NCBI RefSeq assembly: GCF_965277665.1
Contig: NZ_OZ255835.1
Location: 1,488,001 to 1,552,000 of the forward strand
Direction of reading: 5' to 3'
Length of the DNA: 64,000 bases
Source of the DNA: Lichenicoccus sp965277665
GTDB lineage: Bacteria; Pseudomonadota; Alphaproteobacteria; Acetobacterales; Acetobacteraceae
Of the stretch, positions 14,965 to 23,995 are shown one piece after another. The notes beneath the pieces are model-generated. The model was not told where the DNA came from. It saw nothing but the letters and a program-made list of their open reading frames with translations, and searched no databases. Position 1 is the stretch's first letter. Each line of letters starts with the position of its first letter. The position numbers and the translations under genes are program-made.

Positions 14965-16059
14965 CTACCCGTCGGCGTCCGGTCCCTGGTGGTCCCCGGC
15001 CGCCTTGCCGCCAGCCACCGGCCGTCGCGCCAGGCGCTTCAAGGCTGCGACATTGCGGAAGAACTCACGGAACGCCATTGCCGGGCTGCCGATCACATCG
15101 GCGCCCGCGTCCACATCCGACATCACCCCCGCCTGGGCCCCGATGCGGGCCTTCCGGCCGATCCGGATATGGCCGATCAGGCCGGCCTGTGCCGCAATGG
15201 TCACGTAGTCCTCGAGTTCCGTCGAGCCCGATATTCCCGCCTGTGCGACGACGATGCAGCACCGTCCGAGGCGGACGTTGTGCCCGATCTGCACCAGGTT
15301 GTCGAGCCGCGAGCCGGCGCCGATCACCGTGTCCTGCGCCGATCCGCGATCGATGGTCGCGTTGGCGCCGACCTCGACATCGTCGTGCAGGATCACCCGT
15401 CCGAGCTGCGGCACGCTCACGAAGCCGGTCTCGGAGAGGGCAAAGCCGAACCCGTCCTGGCCGATGCGCACGCCGGGAAACAGCGTGACCCGGTCGCCGA
15501 CCAGGGCGTGGCTAACGCTGGCATGGGTGCCGATCCGGCAGTCGCTGCCGATCACCACACCCGGGCCGACCACCGCATGCGCCATCACGACGCTGCCGGC
15601 GCCGATCCGCGCCCCGCTGCCGACCACCGCGAACGGGCCGATCTCGGCCGCCGGGTCAATGCCCGCCTCGTCGTCGACCAGGGCGGTCGGATGGATGCCG
15701 GGTGCTACCGCCGGGCGCGGATGGAACAAGGCGGCGATGCGCGCCCAGGCGAGATACGGCTGCGGCGTCACCAGCGCCGCACATCCCGGCGGGACCTGGC
15801 CCGCGAACGCGGGACCCAGGATCACCACGCCGGCCCCGGTGTTGCTCAGCAGCGGCAGGTAGCGCCGGTTGTCGAGGAAGCTGACCTCCTCGGCGCCGGC
15901 AGCCTGCAGCGCGGCGACCCCGGTCAGCGGCCCGACCTCGCGCCCGTCCGCCGGGCGCCTGATCTCGGCGCCGGCGAGGCGCGCCAGCACGTCGAGGGAC
16001 TGCGACCCGCTATGCGCGAAGAACCGCTCGTCGCCGGTGCCGCGCCCAGAAGCTGCCAT
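14965..16059 (-). CDS. lpxD: UDP-3-O-(3-hydroxyacyl)glucosamine N-acyltransferase LpxD
   Basis: 364 residues. Third step of lipid A synthesis. The N-terminal uridine-binding domain (EEVSFLDNRRYLPLLSNTGA near residue 57) precedes a long hexapeptide beta-helix with IGHNVRLGRCCIVVAQAGIS (catalytic His) and a C-terminal helix (PAMAFREFFRNVAALKRL). It sits between ompH and fabZ as in most proteobacteria. Confidence 0.96.
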   Translation of the reverse strand: MAASGRGTGDERFFAHSGSQSLDVLARLAGAEIRRPADGREVGPLTGVAALQAAGAEEVSFLDNRRYLPLLSNTGAGVVILGPAFAGQVPPGCAALVTPQPYLAWARIAALFHPRPAVAPGIHPTALVDDEAGIDPAAEIGPFAVVGSGARIGAGSVVMAHAVVGPGVVIGSDCRIGTHASVSHALVGDRVTLFPGVRIGQDGFGFALSETGFVSVPQLGRVILHDDVEVGANATIDRGSAQDTVIGAGSRLDNLVQIGHNVRLGRCCIVVAQAGISGSTELEDYVTIAAQAGLIGHIRIGRKARIGAQAGVMSDVDAGADVIGSPAMAFREFFRNVAALKRLARRPVAGGKAAGDHQGPDADG

Positions 16060-16065
16060 GCGACG

Positions 16066-17058
16066 CTACTTCTTCACCGCCGCTCCCGGCGCCGTGCCAG
16101 CCGGAGCCGGCGTGGTCGCGACCGTCGCCACCGGCGGCGGCGCCGGCTGCGGACCGGGGTTGGCGGTGGTCGGGAAGCTGCCAGAGCGCGCCAGCTCCTC
16201 GGCATCGACCCCGTCGCCCGGGATGAACACCGACGACAGCGTCGAATTCAGCTGGTTCGACACCTGCAGGGTGATGTCGAAATCGTTGATGTTCAGCGCG
16301 ACCTGCTCGCGGTGCAGTACCAGGTTCATGCCACGCGCGGCCGCCACCTGGCGGATCACCTGCACCAGCTCACGCTCGATCTGGCCCAGCGAGACCTGCG
16401 CCGCCTCCTGGATGATGCGGTTGCGGTTGCGGAAATCGCGCTGCGCCGCCGTCACCCGCTGCTGCAGCGCCCGCTCGCGGGTCGCCAGCTGCTCCTGGCT
16501 GAGCTTGGAGTTCTGGATCTGCTGCTGCAGGTCGCGCCAGCTCGCCTGTTCCTTCTGCGCATCCTGGTTGAGCTTGTCGCGCCGGGCGCCGAGGATCTTC
16601 TCGACCTGCTGCGCCGCCACCGACTGGCGCATCACGTCCGGCACGCTGAGCACGCCGATCACCGCATTCGGTGGCGCCGCACCCTTCGCCATCTCGGACA
16701 GTGCCGGGATCGGCGGCAGCGGCAGCACCGGGGGGGTCTGCGGCGCGCCCGGCGCCTGCGGATCGCCGTCGCCCATGGCGTTCGCCCCGGGGCCCGCGAC
16801 CGGCATCACGCCCGGGCGGCGGCGCACCACGCTCTGGCCGGCACCGCCCCCGGAAGCGCCCGAGCCCGGCGACTGGGTCTTCGGCACGAACCAGCCCGGG
16901 CCGGAACCGGCGCTCTGCGCGTGCGCCGGGCTCACGCCCGCCAGCAACGGAACCGCCACGACGGCCGCCAGCAGCGCGGCTCCGCCTGCACCGAGGCGGC
17001 GGCGTGAAAGGAAGCGGGGAACCGCATGGGACTGCAGGGCAGTGTGTGGGAGCATCAT
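16066..17058 (-). CDS. OmpH/Skp family periplasmic chaperone, extended
   Basis: About 330 residues, roughly twice the usual Skp length. A signal peptide (LGAGGAALLAAVVAVPLLAG..AHAQ) is followed by a Gly/Pro-rich segment of about 80 residues. The Skp domain starts near residue 130 (VIGVLSVPDVMRQSVAAQQV) with a charged coiled coil (RDLQQQIQNSKLSQEQLATR), and the C-terminus is again Pro/Ala-rich. It should carry outer-membrane proteins to BamA, whose gene is directly upstream. The start may be GTG 17061, ATG 17058 or ATG 17055. Confidence 0.88.
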   Translation of the reverse strand: MMLPHTALQSHAVPRFLSRRRLGAGGAALLAAVVAVPLLAGVSPAHAQSAGSGPGWFVPKTQSPGSGASGGGAGQSVVRRRPGVMPVAGPGANAMGDGDPQAPGAPQTPPVLPLPPIPALSEMAKGAAPPNAVIGVLSVPDVMRQSVAAQQVEKILGARRDKLNQDAQKEQASWRDLQQQIQNSKLSQEQLATRERALQQRVTAAQRDFRNRNRIIQEAAQVSLGQIERELVQVIRQVAAARGMNLVLHREQVALNINDFDITLQVSNQLNSTLSSVFIPGDGVDAEELARSGSFPTTANPGPQPAPPPVATVATTPAPAGTAPGAAVKK

Positions 17059-17062
17059 CACC

Positions 17063-19546
17063 TCAGAAGTTCGAGCCGAAGCCGAAGCGGAGGACCTGCG
17101 TCTGGTCGTATTTCTGCTTCACCACGGGTATGCCGATATCGACGTTGATCAGGCCGAACGGGCTCTTCCAGGACACGCCGACACCAACGGCGACACGTGG
17201 CGACAGGTTGTCGCCGGCGAGCGGCTGGTCCTGGGCTGCCGTGAAGCTGCGGATCGTGCGCACCCCGTCCAGGCCGCCGACATCGGCGAAGGTGCGGCCG
17301 GACAGGCCGAGGTCGGGCCCGAGCGGCAGCGGGAAGTTCAGGGTCGTGGACTGCGTATAGATGAAGCGGCCGCCGAGCGCGTCGCTGGCCGGATACCTGT
17401 TGGTGGGCACCGAGTGCGGGCCGACGCCGCCATCGAGGAAGCCGCGCAGATTGTCGCCGCCGAGATAGAAGTTGTCGACGATGTCCTGGCGGCCGCCGGA
17501 ATAGTCGGCGAGGTAGCCGGTGCCGGCCACGATGGCGATCGTCCAGTCATGGTTGTTGGTGAACCGGTCCAGCGGGATGTAGTACGAGGCGTCGAGCTTG
17601 CCGCGCACGTATTTCTCGTTGCCGCCGAGGCCTGCCAGATCGCCGCCGACCCGCACGATGAAGCCGGTGTGCGGCTGCAGCCGGCTGTCGCGGCGATCAT
17701 AGGCCAGCGTGGTGCCGACCTGTGACAGCAGCGAGTAGCCACCCTCGTCCTGGATGTACAGGCTCGCGGCGGTGTTGATGTTGCTGACGTGGCGGTCGAT
17801 CAGCGAGTAGTTCCAGGACTGCGACAGGTAGCGGTTGTACGCGTAGCCGATGCGGGCGGTGCCGCCGAGCCGGGTCTCGTAATAGTCCGAGATGTTCAGG
17901 TTGTCGGTCTGGATGCTGAACAGGTCGACGCCGGCGACCAGGTTGCGGCCGAGGAAATACGGGTCGGTCAGCGAGAAATCGACCTGGTTCTCGTACTGCG
18001 CCAGCGTCCCCTGCAGGCTGGCATCGATGCCGCTGCCGACCAGGTTCTTCTGCCGGATGCCGGCATTGCCGAGAATGCCGGCATCGGTCGAGTAGCCGCC
18101 GCCCAGGGTCAGTTCGCCGGTCGGCTTCTCCGCCAGGGCGGCATTCACCACCACCTTGTCGGGCGACGAGCCCGGCACCGTCTCCACGTTCACCGTGCTG
18201 AAATAGCCCAGATCCTCGAGCGACTGCTTCGACCGGCGCTGCTGCGTCGGCGTGAACGGATCCCCCTCCGCCATGTCGAACTGGCGCCGGACCACGTGGT
18301 CCTGGGTGATGGTGTTGCCGGTGATGTCGAGCCGCTCGACATAGACCCGCGGCCCCTCGCTCACATCGAACAGCAGGTCAACGGTGTGGTTGTCGGTGTT
18401 GCGCGCGATCTCCGGCTTGACCACCGCGAACGGCTCGCCGTGCGCCTGCAGGCCGTCCTGCACGGCGTCGGAGATGCGCTGCACCTCGTCACCATCGTAC
18501 CACTGATGCTCCAGGCTCTTGATCTGTGGCCGCAGGCTGTCGCCCGGCACGTGCCGCAGGGTCGACTTCACTTCGAGCTTGCCGATCCGGTAGCGCGGCC
18601 CCTCGGTGATGGTGAAGGTGATGTAGAACGACTTGCGATCCGGCGAGAGCTCGGCGGTCGCGTCCGACACATCGAAATCGACATAGCCATTGCGCAGGTA
18701 GAAGCGCCGCAGCAGTTCGCGGTCGTACTGGATACGCTCGGGATTGTACTCATCCGACGACGAGAAGAACCGGTACCAGGCGGTCTCCTTGGAGGTCACC
18801 ACCTGCGACAGGCGGGCCTCGGAGAAGGCCTTGTTGCCGACGAAGCTGATCTTCTGGATCAGGGTGAGCTGGCCCTCGCTGATCTGGAACACCACCTCGA
18901 CGCGGTTGTGCGACAGCCGGATGATCTGCGGCGTCACGGTGACCGCATACCGCCCCTTGCCGGCATACAGGTCGAGGATCTTCTGCCGATCGCGCGCCGC
19001 CAGCTCCGGCGTATAGACCGCGCGCGGCCGCAGCGTCAGCACCTTCTTGATGTCGTCGTCCTTGGCGGCGTGGTTGCCCTCGAAGGCGATGCGGTTGACG
19101 ATCGGGTTCTCGCTCACCTTGACGATCAGCGTCGATCCGCTGCGCGTGAGCGACACGTCGTGGAACAGGCCGGTGGCGTAGAGCGTCTTCAGCGACCGGT
19201 CGAGTTCGTCCTGGTTGAACGCATCGCCCTGCTGCACGAGCAGATAGGACAGGATCGTGCTGGTCTCGATCCGCGCGTTGCCGCGTACGTCGATGGCGGC
19301 GATGCTGCCGCCGGACGCCGGCAGCCCGGCACTGCGATGGATGCGGGCCGGCTGCGCATGGCGCCGATGCACCCGCGCCGGACCCTCGCCTGGCCGGCCC
19401 TGGTCCGGCGGCGCCTGGTCGGGGGGCGCCTGGTCGGGCGGCAACTGGGCCGGTGCGGTCGAGGCAGGCTGGCCCAGAGCCGCGCCGTCGACCAGGAACG
19501 GGATCAGGCAGGCGGAGGTGAACAGCGCGGAGCGTCTAGCGGACAA
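17063..19546 (-). CDS. bamA: outer membrane protein assembly factor BamA
   Basis: About 827 residues. The N-terminal segment is a signal-like SARRSALFTSACLIPFL, then a Pro/Gln linker with 15-bp repeats, five POTRA domains (about 110-470) and a C-terminal beta-barrel ending in Phe (LRFGFGSNF), as needed for assembly. No ATG is near the signal; TTG 19546 has an AGGGGG ribosome site about 11 bases upstream and is my choice. A longer frame to ATG 19711 runs through a dispersed palindrome and is unlikely. Confidence 0.95.
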   Translation of the reverse strand: MSARRSALFTSACLIPFLVDGAALGQPASTAPAQLPPDQAPPDQAPPDQGRPGEGPARVHRRHAQPARIHRSAGLPASGGSIAAIDVRGNARIETSTILSYLLVQQGDAFNQDELDRSLKTLYATGLFHDVSLTRSGSTLIVKVSENPIVNRIAFEGNHAAKDDDIKKVLTLRPRAVYTPELAARDRQKILDLYAGKGRYAVTVTPQIIRLSHNRVEVVFQISEGQLTLIQKISFVGNKAFSEARLSQVVTSKETAWYRFFSSSDEYNPERIQYDRELLRRFYLRNGYVDFDVSDATAELSPDRKSFYITFTITEGPRYRIGKLEVKSTLRHVPGDSLRPQIKSLEHQWYDGDEVQRISDAVQDGLQAHGEPFAVVKPEIARNTDNHTVDLLFDVSEGPRVYVERLDITGNTITQDHVVRRQFDMAEGDPFTPTQQRRSKQSLEDLGYFSTVNVETVPGSSPDKVVVNAALAEKPTGELTLGGGYSTDAGILGNAGIRQKNLVGSGIDASLQGTLAQYENQVDFSLTDPYFLGRNLVAGVDLFSIQTDNLNISDYYETRLGGTARIGYAYNRYLSQSWNYSLIDRHVSNINTAASLYIQDEGGYSLLSQVGTTLAYDRRDSRLQPHTGFIVRVGGDLAGLGGNEKYVRGKLDASYYIPLDRFTNNHDWTIAIVAGTGYLADYSGGRQDIVDNFYLGGDNLRGFLDGGVGPHSVPTNRYPASDALGGRFIYTQSTTLNFPLPLGPDLGLSGRTFADVGGLDGVRTIRSFTAAQDQPLAGDNLSPRVAVGVGVSWKSPFGLINVDIGIPVVKQKYDQTQVLRFGFGSNF
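19399..19443 (-). repeat. three 15-bp tandem repeats in bamA
   Basis: Units 19399-19413, 19414-19428 and 19429-19443, each starting CCTGGTC on the plus strand, encode PPDQA-type pentapeptides just after the BamA signal segment. Confidence 0.85.
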
Positions 19547-19560
19547 GGACAGGCATCCCC

Positions 19561-19610
19561 CTAGAGCATGATCCAAGCGATCATGCTCTGCTCGTCGTTT
19601 GATAGAGCAG
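19561..19610 (+). repeat. dispersed palindromic repeat, copy 1
   Basis: GAGCATGATC-CAAGC-GATCATGCTC followed by a short tail ending TTTGATAGAGCAG. A close copy is at 37376-37425 and a partial, reversed copy at 31086-31147. The end overlaps a second hairpin, AGAGCAGC-CTCG-GCTGCTCT (19604-19623). It lies between bamA and rseP; the rest of the 19547-19775 gap shows nothing recognisable. Confidence 0.85.
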
Positions 19611-19775
19611 CCTCGGCTGCTCTCGGGCGGGTCGGGTGCCGGTCCCGGTTCCTTGCCGGAACCCGTGGCACAGCCATGCACCGCCCGCGGGGAACTAGCC
19701 GCAATGCTCACGCAAACGCAAGCGGCGCCCCTGCAACCAAACCCTTCGCGACCCGGACCCTACGCCGATAACGCG

Positions 19776-20891
19776 TCAACCTACCCGGTGCGAAACCCAC
19801 TGGAACAAGCCGAAGTGCGACAGGTCGTTGAAGGTCACGAACAGGAACAGGCAGGCGATCAGCGCAAAGCCGGCGCGGAAGCTGAATTCCTGCACCGGAC
19901 GCGGCACCGGGCGCCCCCTGATCGCCTCGATGGCGTAGAAGACCAGCCTGCCGCCATCGAGCACCGGGATCGGGAACAGGTTGATCAACCCGAGATTGAT
20001 CGACAGCAGCGCGATGAAGCTGACCATGCTGGCAACCCCGAGCTCGGCGACCTGGCCGGAGAGCTGCGCGATTCGCAGCGGGCCGCCGAGCCCCGCCGTG
20101 CTCTGCCGGCCGGTGAGCATCTGCCAGATGCCGTCCAGCGTCTGCACGCTGACCGACCAGGTCTCCTCGACCCCGGCGACGATCGCGCGCCCGAGCGGCA
20201 GCGGCTTGGCCGGCGGCGCGGTGAACATCACGCCGATCACGCCCGAGCCGGTTTTTTCGCCTCCCCCTACGACCACCGGCACGGTCACCTCGCCGGCGCC
20301 GCGCCGGACCACCAGGACGAGGTGCTGGCCGGGTGCGGCCGAAACCAGCCGCTGCACATCGACGATGCTGCCGGTCGGCGTCGCCCCGACGCGCTCGATC
20401 CGGTCGCCCGCCACCAGGCCGGCCGCCCGCGCCGCGCCGCCCGCCACCACCTCGCCGATGACCGGCGGCATGCTCGCGAGCGGCGCCGTGCTCGGACGCC
20501 CGACGGCGGCGAACAGGCCGGCGAACAGGACGATGGCCAGCAGGAAGTTGAAGACCGGACCGGCCATGATCACGATCGCCCGGGAGAACACATGCTTGTC
20601 GTGGAAGGTGCGCCCCGGCAGCCACTTCGCCTGCGCCTCGGCGCTCGCCTCCCCGGGTCCCTCGAAGCCGTGCGGCCTGACATAGCCGCCGATCGGCAAC
20701 AGGCACAGCCGCCACTCGGTGCCGACACGGTCGTGCCAGCGCAGCAGCGGGCGGCCGAAGCCGATCGAGAAGACCTCGACATGCACGCCACACCAGCGCG
20801 CCGCCAGGTAGTGGCCGAATTCGTGGATGAACACCAGAATCCCCAGCACCAGCGCGAAGGCCAGTGGGGTGTGCAGCACCTGCGGGATCAC
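19776..20891 (-). CDS. rseP: site-2 intramembrane protease RseP
   Basis: 371 residues. Zinc metalloprotease of the S2P family that cleaves membrane-bound regulators. HEFGH (zinc ligands and catalytic Glu) lies in the first helix region (residues 24-28), a PDZ domain follows in the middle (about 120-210), and NLFPIPVLDGG carries the third zinc ligand. Start codon is GTG 20891. It lies between dxr and bamA, the usual order. Confidence 0.96.
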   Translation of the reverse strand: MIPQVLHTPLAFALVLGILVFIHEFGHYLAARWCGVHVEVFSIGFGRPLLRWHDRVGTEWRLCLLPIGGYVRPHGFEGPGEASAEAQAKWLPGRTFHDKHVFSRAIVIMAGPVFNFLLAIVLFAGLFAAVGRPSTAPLASMPPVIGEVVAGGAARAAGLVAGDRIERVGATPTGSIVDVQRLVSAAPGQHLVLVVRRGAGEVTVPVVVGGGEKTGSGVIGVMFTAPPAKPLPLGRAIVAGVEETWSVSVQTLDGIWQMLTGRQSTAGLGGPLRIAQLSGQVAELGVASMVSFIALLSINLGLINLFPIPVLDGGRLVFYAIEAIRGRPVPRPVQEFSFRAGFALIACLFLFVTFNDLSHFGLFQWVSHRVG

Positions 20892-20897
20892 GATCTG

Positions 20898-20942
20898 GGT
20901 TCCAGGGGGCTCGGTTCCAGGGGGCCCGGTTCCAGGAATTGC
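20898..20942 (+). repeat. three 15-bp tandem repeats between rseP and dxr
   Basis: GGTTCCAGG recurs at 20898, 20913 and 20928. The array is immediately upstream of the rseP start and is non-coding if GTG 20891 is the true start. Confidence 0.85.
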
Positions 20943-20984
20943 TTGACTTGTCCCAGCATCATCGCCCTCGGCCCTTTGCAGCAG

Positions 20985-22157
20985 TCACGCCGCACGGGAC
21001 CCGCTTCCCGGCGTCGGCAGGCAGGCCCGGGCAATGCGCCTGGCCTCGGAATCCCAATGTAGCACCGCGTCCAGCGTATCCGCCGCCGGTGCGCCGATTT
21101 CGTGGATCACGCGCTCGACGAGCCTCGCGATATCGAGGAAGCCGATGCGCCGAGCGAGGAACGCGGCGACCGCGATCTCGTTCGCCGCCGACAGCACCGC
21201 CGGTGCGGCGCCGCCGGCCCGCAGCGCCTCGCGCGACAGCCGGAGTGCGGGGAAACGCACCGGATCGGGCGCCTCGAACTCCAGCCGCGCCACCGCCGCG
21301 AGGTCGAGGCGCGGCGCATTGGTGCGCATGCGCTGCGGCCAGGCCAGCGCGTGCGCGATCGGCACCCGCATGTCGGGTGCGCCCAACTGCGCCAGCACGC
21401 TGCCGTCGCTGTACTGCACCATGCCGTGCACCACGGATTGCGGATGCACGAGCACCTGGATGCGGTGCTCCTCGAGGCCGAACAGCCGCGCCGCCTCGAT
21501 GATCTCCAGCCCCTTGTTGAACATGCTGGCGGAGTCGATGGTGATCTTCGCCCCCATCGACCAGACCGGATGGCGCAGCGCCGCCTCGGGACCCGCCTGC
21601 TCCATCTCGTCGAGGCTGGCCCTGCGAAACGGGCCACCGGACGCGGTCAGCACGATACTCTCCACCTCGGCATGCTGGCGGTCGGCCATCGCCTGGAACA
21701 CCGCATTATGCTCGGAATCCACCGGCAGCAGGGTGGCGCCGGCATCGCGCACCGCGCGCAGCATGACGTCGCCGGCACAGACCAGGGCCTCCTTGTTGGC
21801 CAGCGCCACGGCGCCGCCATTGCGGATCGCCGCCAGGGTGGGTGCGAGGCCCACCGCGCCGGTGATCGCCGACATGGTCCAGTCCACCGGCCGCGCCGCC
21901 GCCTCGCGCACCGCAGCCTCGCCGGCCGCCGCCGTCGTGCCGGTGCCCGCGAGCCGGGCACGCAGCTCGTCGAGCTGCCCCGCCTCCGCGATCACCGCAT
22001 GCCGCGCCCGCAGCGCGATCGCCTGCTCGGCCAGACGCGCGGCGTTGCGGCCGCCGACCAGCGCCTCGACCTGGTAGCGCTCCGGCGCCTGGCCGAGCAG
22101 GTCGATGGTGCTGCAGCCGACGCTGCCGGTGCTGCCGAGGATCGAGACGGTCTTCAT
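20985..22157 (-). CDS. dxr: 1-deoxy-D-xylulose 5-phosphate reductoisomerase
   Basis: 390 residues. NADPH-dependent step of the MEP isoprenoid pathway, feeding the undecaprenyl-PP made by uppS two genes upstream. N-terminal SILGSTGSVGCSTIDLL is the nucleotide-binding loop; LLPVDSEHNAVFQ and LTASGGPFR are the catalytic-loop motifs. The start overlaps the cdsA stop as ATGA. Confidence 0.97.
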   Translation of the reverse strand: MKTVSILGSTGSVGCSTIDLLGQAPERYQVEALVGGRNAARLAEQAIALRARHAVIAEAGQLDELRARLAGTGTTAAAGEAAVREAAARPVDWTMSAITGAVGLAPTLAAIRNGGAVALANKEALVCAGDVMLRAVRDAGATLLPVDSEHNAVFQAMADRQHAEVESIVLTASGGPFRRASLDEMEQAGPEAALRHPVWSMGAKITIDSASMFNKGLEIIEAARLFGLEEHRIQVLVHPQSVVHGMVQYSDGSVLAQLGAPDMRVPIAHALAWPQRMRTNAPRLDLAAVARLEFEAPDPVRFPALRLSREALRAGGAAPAVLSAANEIAVAAFLARRIGFLDIARLVERVIHEIGAPAADTLDAVLHWDSEARRIARACLPTPGSGSRAA

Positions 22158-23215
22158 TTCAGCAAACTCCCCACGGGGCGGCCCGGCAAACTCCCGATGA
22201 TGCGGCCATGCGTGCCGCCAAGCCAGCTCTCCAGGCGTCCGGCGGCCGGCGATGGACGCGACGCCGATCCCACATCGACCAGCCCGAGTTGCGCCGGCCG
22301 GACCTGCCAGAAGCCCTGCCCGGGCGCGCAGCCGAGCGACAACAGGGCGGCCAGTGGTGCGGCCGCGAGCAGCCCGTCCAGCCGGTCGAGCAGGCCGCCA
22401 TGGCCGGGGATCAGCCGGCCGGAATCCTTGACGCCGCAGCGCCGCTTCAGCGCACTCTCCGCGAGATCGCCGGCCTGGGCCGCCAGGCCGAGCAGGCCGC
22501 CGAACAGCAGCCCGCGCGCGATCCGGCCACCGAGCGCCTCGTGCAGGACACTGGCAGACCCGGTTGCCAGGCCGGCTACCGCGGCGCCGGCCAGCATCGC
22601 GCCGAGCAGGCCGCCGACGGCGCCGGAGCGGGTCTTGCCGGGCGAGATGCTCGGCGCGAGCCTGGGACCGCCGACCGCCCGCCCCACCATGTAGGCGAGG
22701 CTGTCGCTCGACCAGACCACCAGCACGACGAACAGCAGCGACGTGGCGCCGAGCGCGCTCATGCCGCTGAGCCAGACCAGCGCCATACCGGCGAGGCCGA
22801 TCAGCACGATGCCGCCGCCGCGCATCGGCCCGAGCAGAAACCCGGCGCTCAGCATGCGCAGGCCGGCCAGCCAGTCATACGAAACCGCCACCAGCAGCGA
22901 CACCCCAGGCCAGGCGAGCAGCAGCACGCAGGCCGGCGAGGTCGCCCGCACCCGGGCCAGGCCGGCCCACTCCCAGGCCAGACCGGCCATCACCAGCACG
23001 GTCAAGCCGACCAGTACCCAGCCGCCATCGAGCAGGCACAGCAGGCCGGCCGGGGCCAGCACCGCCGCCGACAGCAGGCGCACGCGCAGATCGCGCCATG
23101 CGCCTGCTGCCGCGGGGTGCCCGGCGAGGCCCTGGGTCGCAGGGTGCTCGGCAAGGCCCTGGGTCGCCGGGCGCTCAGCCAGGGCGCGCACCGAAGCGAC
23201 GCTCGCGGCGCGCAT
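22154..23215 (-). CDS. cdsA: phosphatidate cytidylyltransferase
   Basis: About 353 residues. It makes CDP-diacylglycerol for phospholipid synthesis. Several hydrophobic helices are followed by the signature region SPGKTRSGAVGGLLGAMLAG and a C-terminal KDSGRLIPGHGGLLDRLDGL with the catalytic Asp pattern. The N-terminus holds 27-bp tandem repeats (23115-23180) and overlaps uppS by 41 bases if ATG 23215 is used; a shorter start inside the repeat is possible. About 60 C-terminal residues beyond the family signature are poorly conserved in look. Confidence 0.93.
   Translation of the reverse strand: MRAASVASVRALAERPATQGLAEHPATQGLAGHPAAAGAWRDLRVRLLSAAVLAPAGLLCLLDGGWVLVGLTVLVMAGLAWEWAGLARVRATSPACVLLLAWPGVSLLVAVSYDWLAGLRMLSAGFLLGPMRGGGIVLIGLAGMALVWLSGMSALGATSLLFVVLVVWSSDSLAYMVGRAVGGPRLAPSISPGKTRSGAVGGLLGAMLAGAAVAGLATGSASVLHEALGGRIARGLLFGGLLGLAAQAGDLAESALKRRCGVKDSGRLIPGHGGLLDRLDGLLAAAPLAALLSLGCAPGQGFWQVRPAQLGLVDVGSASRPSPAAGRLESWLGGTHGRIIGSLPGRPVGSLLK
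23115..23180 (-). repeat. 27-bp tandem repeats in the 5' part of cdsA
   Basis: Two near-identical 27-bp units (23115-23141 and 23142-23168) and a partial third encode HPATQGLA-type repeats before the first membrane helix of CdsA; the partial unit overlaps the uppS stop. Confidence 0.85.
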
Positions 23216-23972
23216 AGGTCTCCAGCGCCTCGGCGAAGTGCACCGGCCCGAAATCCGGCCACAGCACGTCGAGGAACACCAGCTCGGCATAGGCCGCCTG
23301 CCAGAGCAGGAAGTTCGACAGCCGGAACTCGCCGCTGGTCCGCACCATCAGGTCGGGATCCGGGATGCCGTCGGTGTAGAGGAACCGCCCGAAGCGCTCC
23401 TCGTCGAGCTGCGCCGGATCGAGCCTGCCGTCGCGCACCGCCTCGGCGACCCTGAGCGTCGCGCGCAGGATGTCGGAGCGGCCGCCATAGGACAGCGCCA
23501 CCATCAGGTTGAGCCGGGTGTTGCCGGCGGTGATGCGCTCGGCCCGCTCGAACTCGCGGCACATGTCGGCATCGAACCGCTCGCGCTCGCCGATCACCCG
23601 CAGCCGGACACCCTCGCGATGCAGCTCGGCCAGCTCATGGCGCAGATAGTGCCGCAGCAGCCCGGTGAGGTCGGTCACTTCCTCGGCCGGCCGGCGCCAG
23701 TTCTCCGAGGAGAACGCATACAGGGTCAGCCAGCCGACCTTGTTCTGGATCGCCGCCTGGATGCAGCGCCGCACCGCCTGGGCACCGGCGCGGTGCCCGG
23801 CCAGCCGCGGCAGCCGGCGCGCCGCCGCCCAGCGCCCGTTGCCATCCATGATCACCGCCACATGCCGCGGCACGCCGCGTTGCGCCGTCTCCTGGTGCGC
23901 TTCCTGGGACGCTTCCTGGCGCGCTTCCTGGGCCGCCTCCCGGGCCGGCTCGTCCAGGCGCTCGACCTGCAT
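23175..23972 (-). CDS. uppS: undecaprenyl diphosphate synthase
   Basis: 265 residues. Builds the C55 lipid carrier for peptidoglycan and polysaccharides. The signature HVAVIMDGNGRWA (catalytic Asp) begins near residue 34, with GWLTLYAFSSENWRRP and DLMVRTSGEFRLSNFL further on. The first 30 residues contain the low-complexity repeat AREAAQEARQEASQEAHQET. ATG 23972 has AGGG about 7 bases upstream and lies 24 bases after the frr stop. Confidence 0.96.
   Translation of the reverse strand: MQVERLDEPAREAAQEARQEASQEAHQETAQRGVPRHVAVIMDGNGRWAAARRLPRLAGHRAGAQAVRRCIQAAIQNKVGWLTLYAFSSENWRRPAEEVTDLTGLLRHYLRHELAELHREGVRLRVIGERERFDADMCREFERAERITAGNTRLNLMVALSYGGRSDILRATLRVAEAVRDGRLDPAQLDEERFGRFLYTDGIPDPDLMVRTSGEFRLSNFLLWQAAYAELVFLDVLWPDFGPVHFAEALETYARRERRFGARPG
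23885..23944 (-). repeat. five 12-bp tandem repeats in uppS
   Basis: Units start at 23885, 23897, 23909, 23921 and 23933; the plus-strand consensus is GCGCTTCCTGGG. In the gene they read QEAR-type tetrapeptides. The same 12-mer family occurs in the lytic transglycosylase gene at 38804-38863, in the other orientation relative to the coding strand. Confidence 0.85.
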
Positions 23973-23995
23973 CGGAATACCCTGCGACACGTGCG

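Noticed and set aside
19547..19711. A 55-codon N-terminal extension of BamA from ATG 19711
   Set aside because: It would translate a dispersed palindrome and precede the signal segment; TTG 19546 has a good ribosome site.
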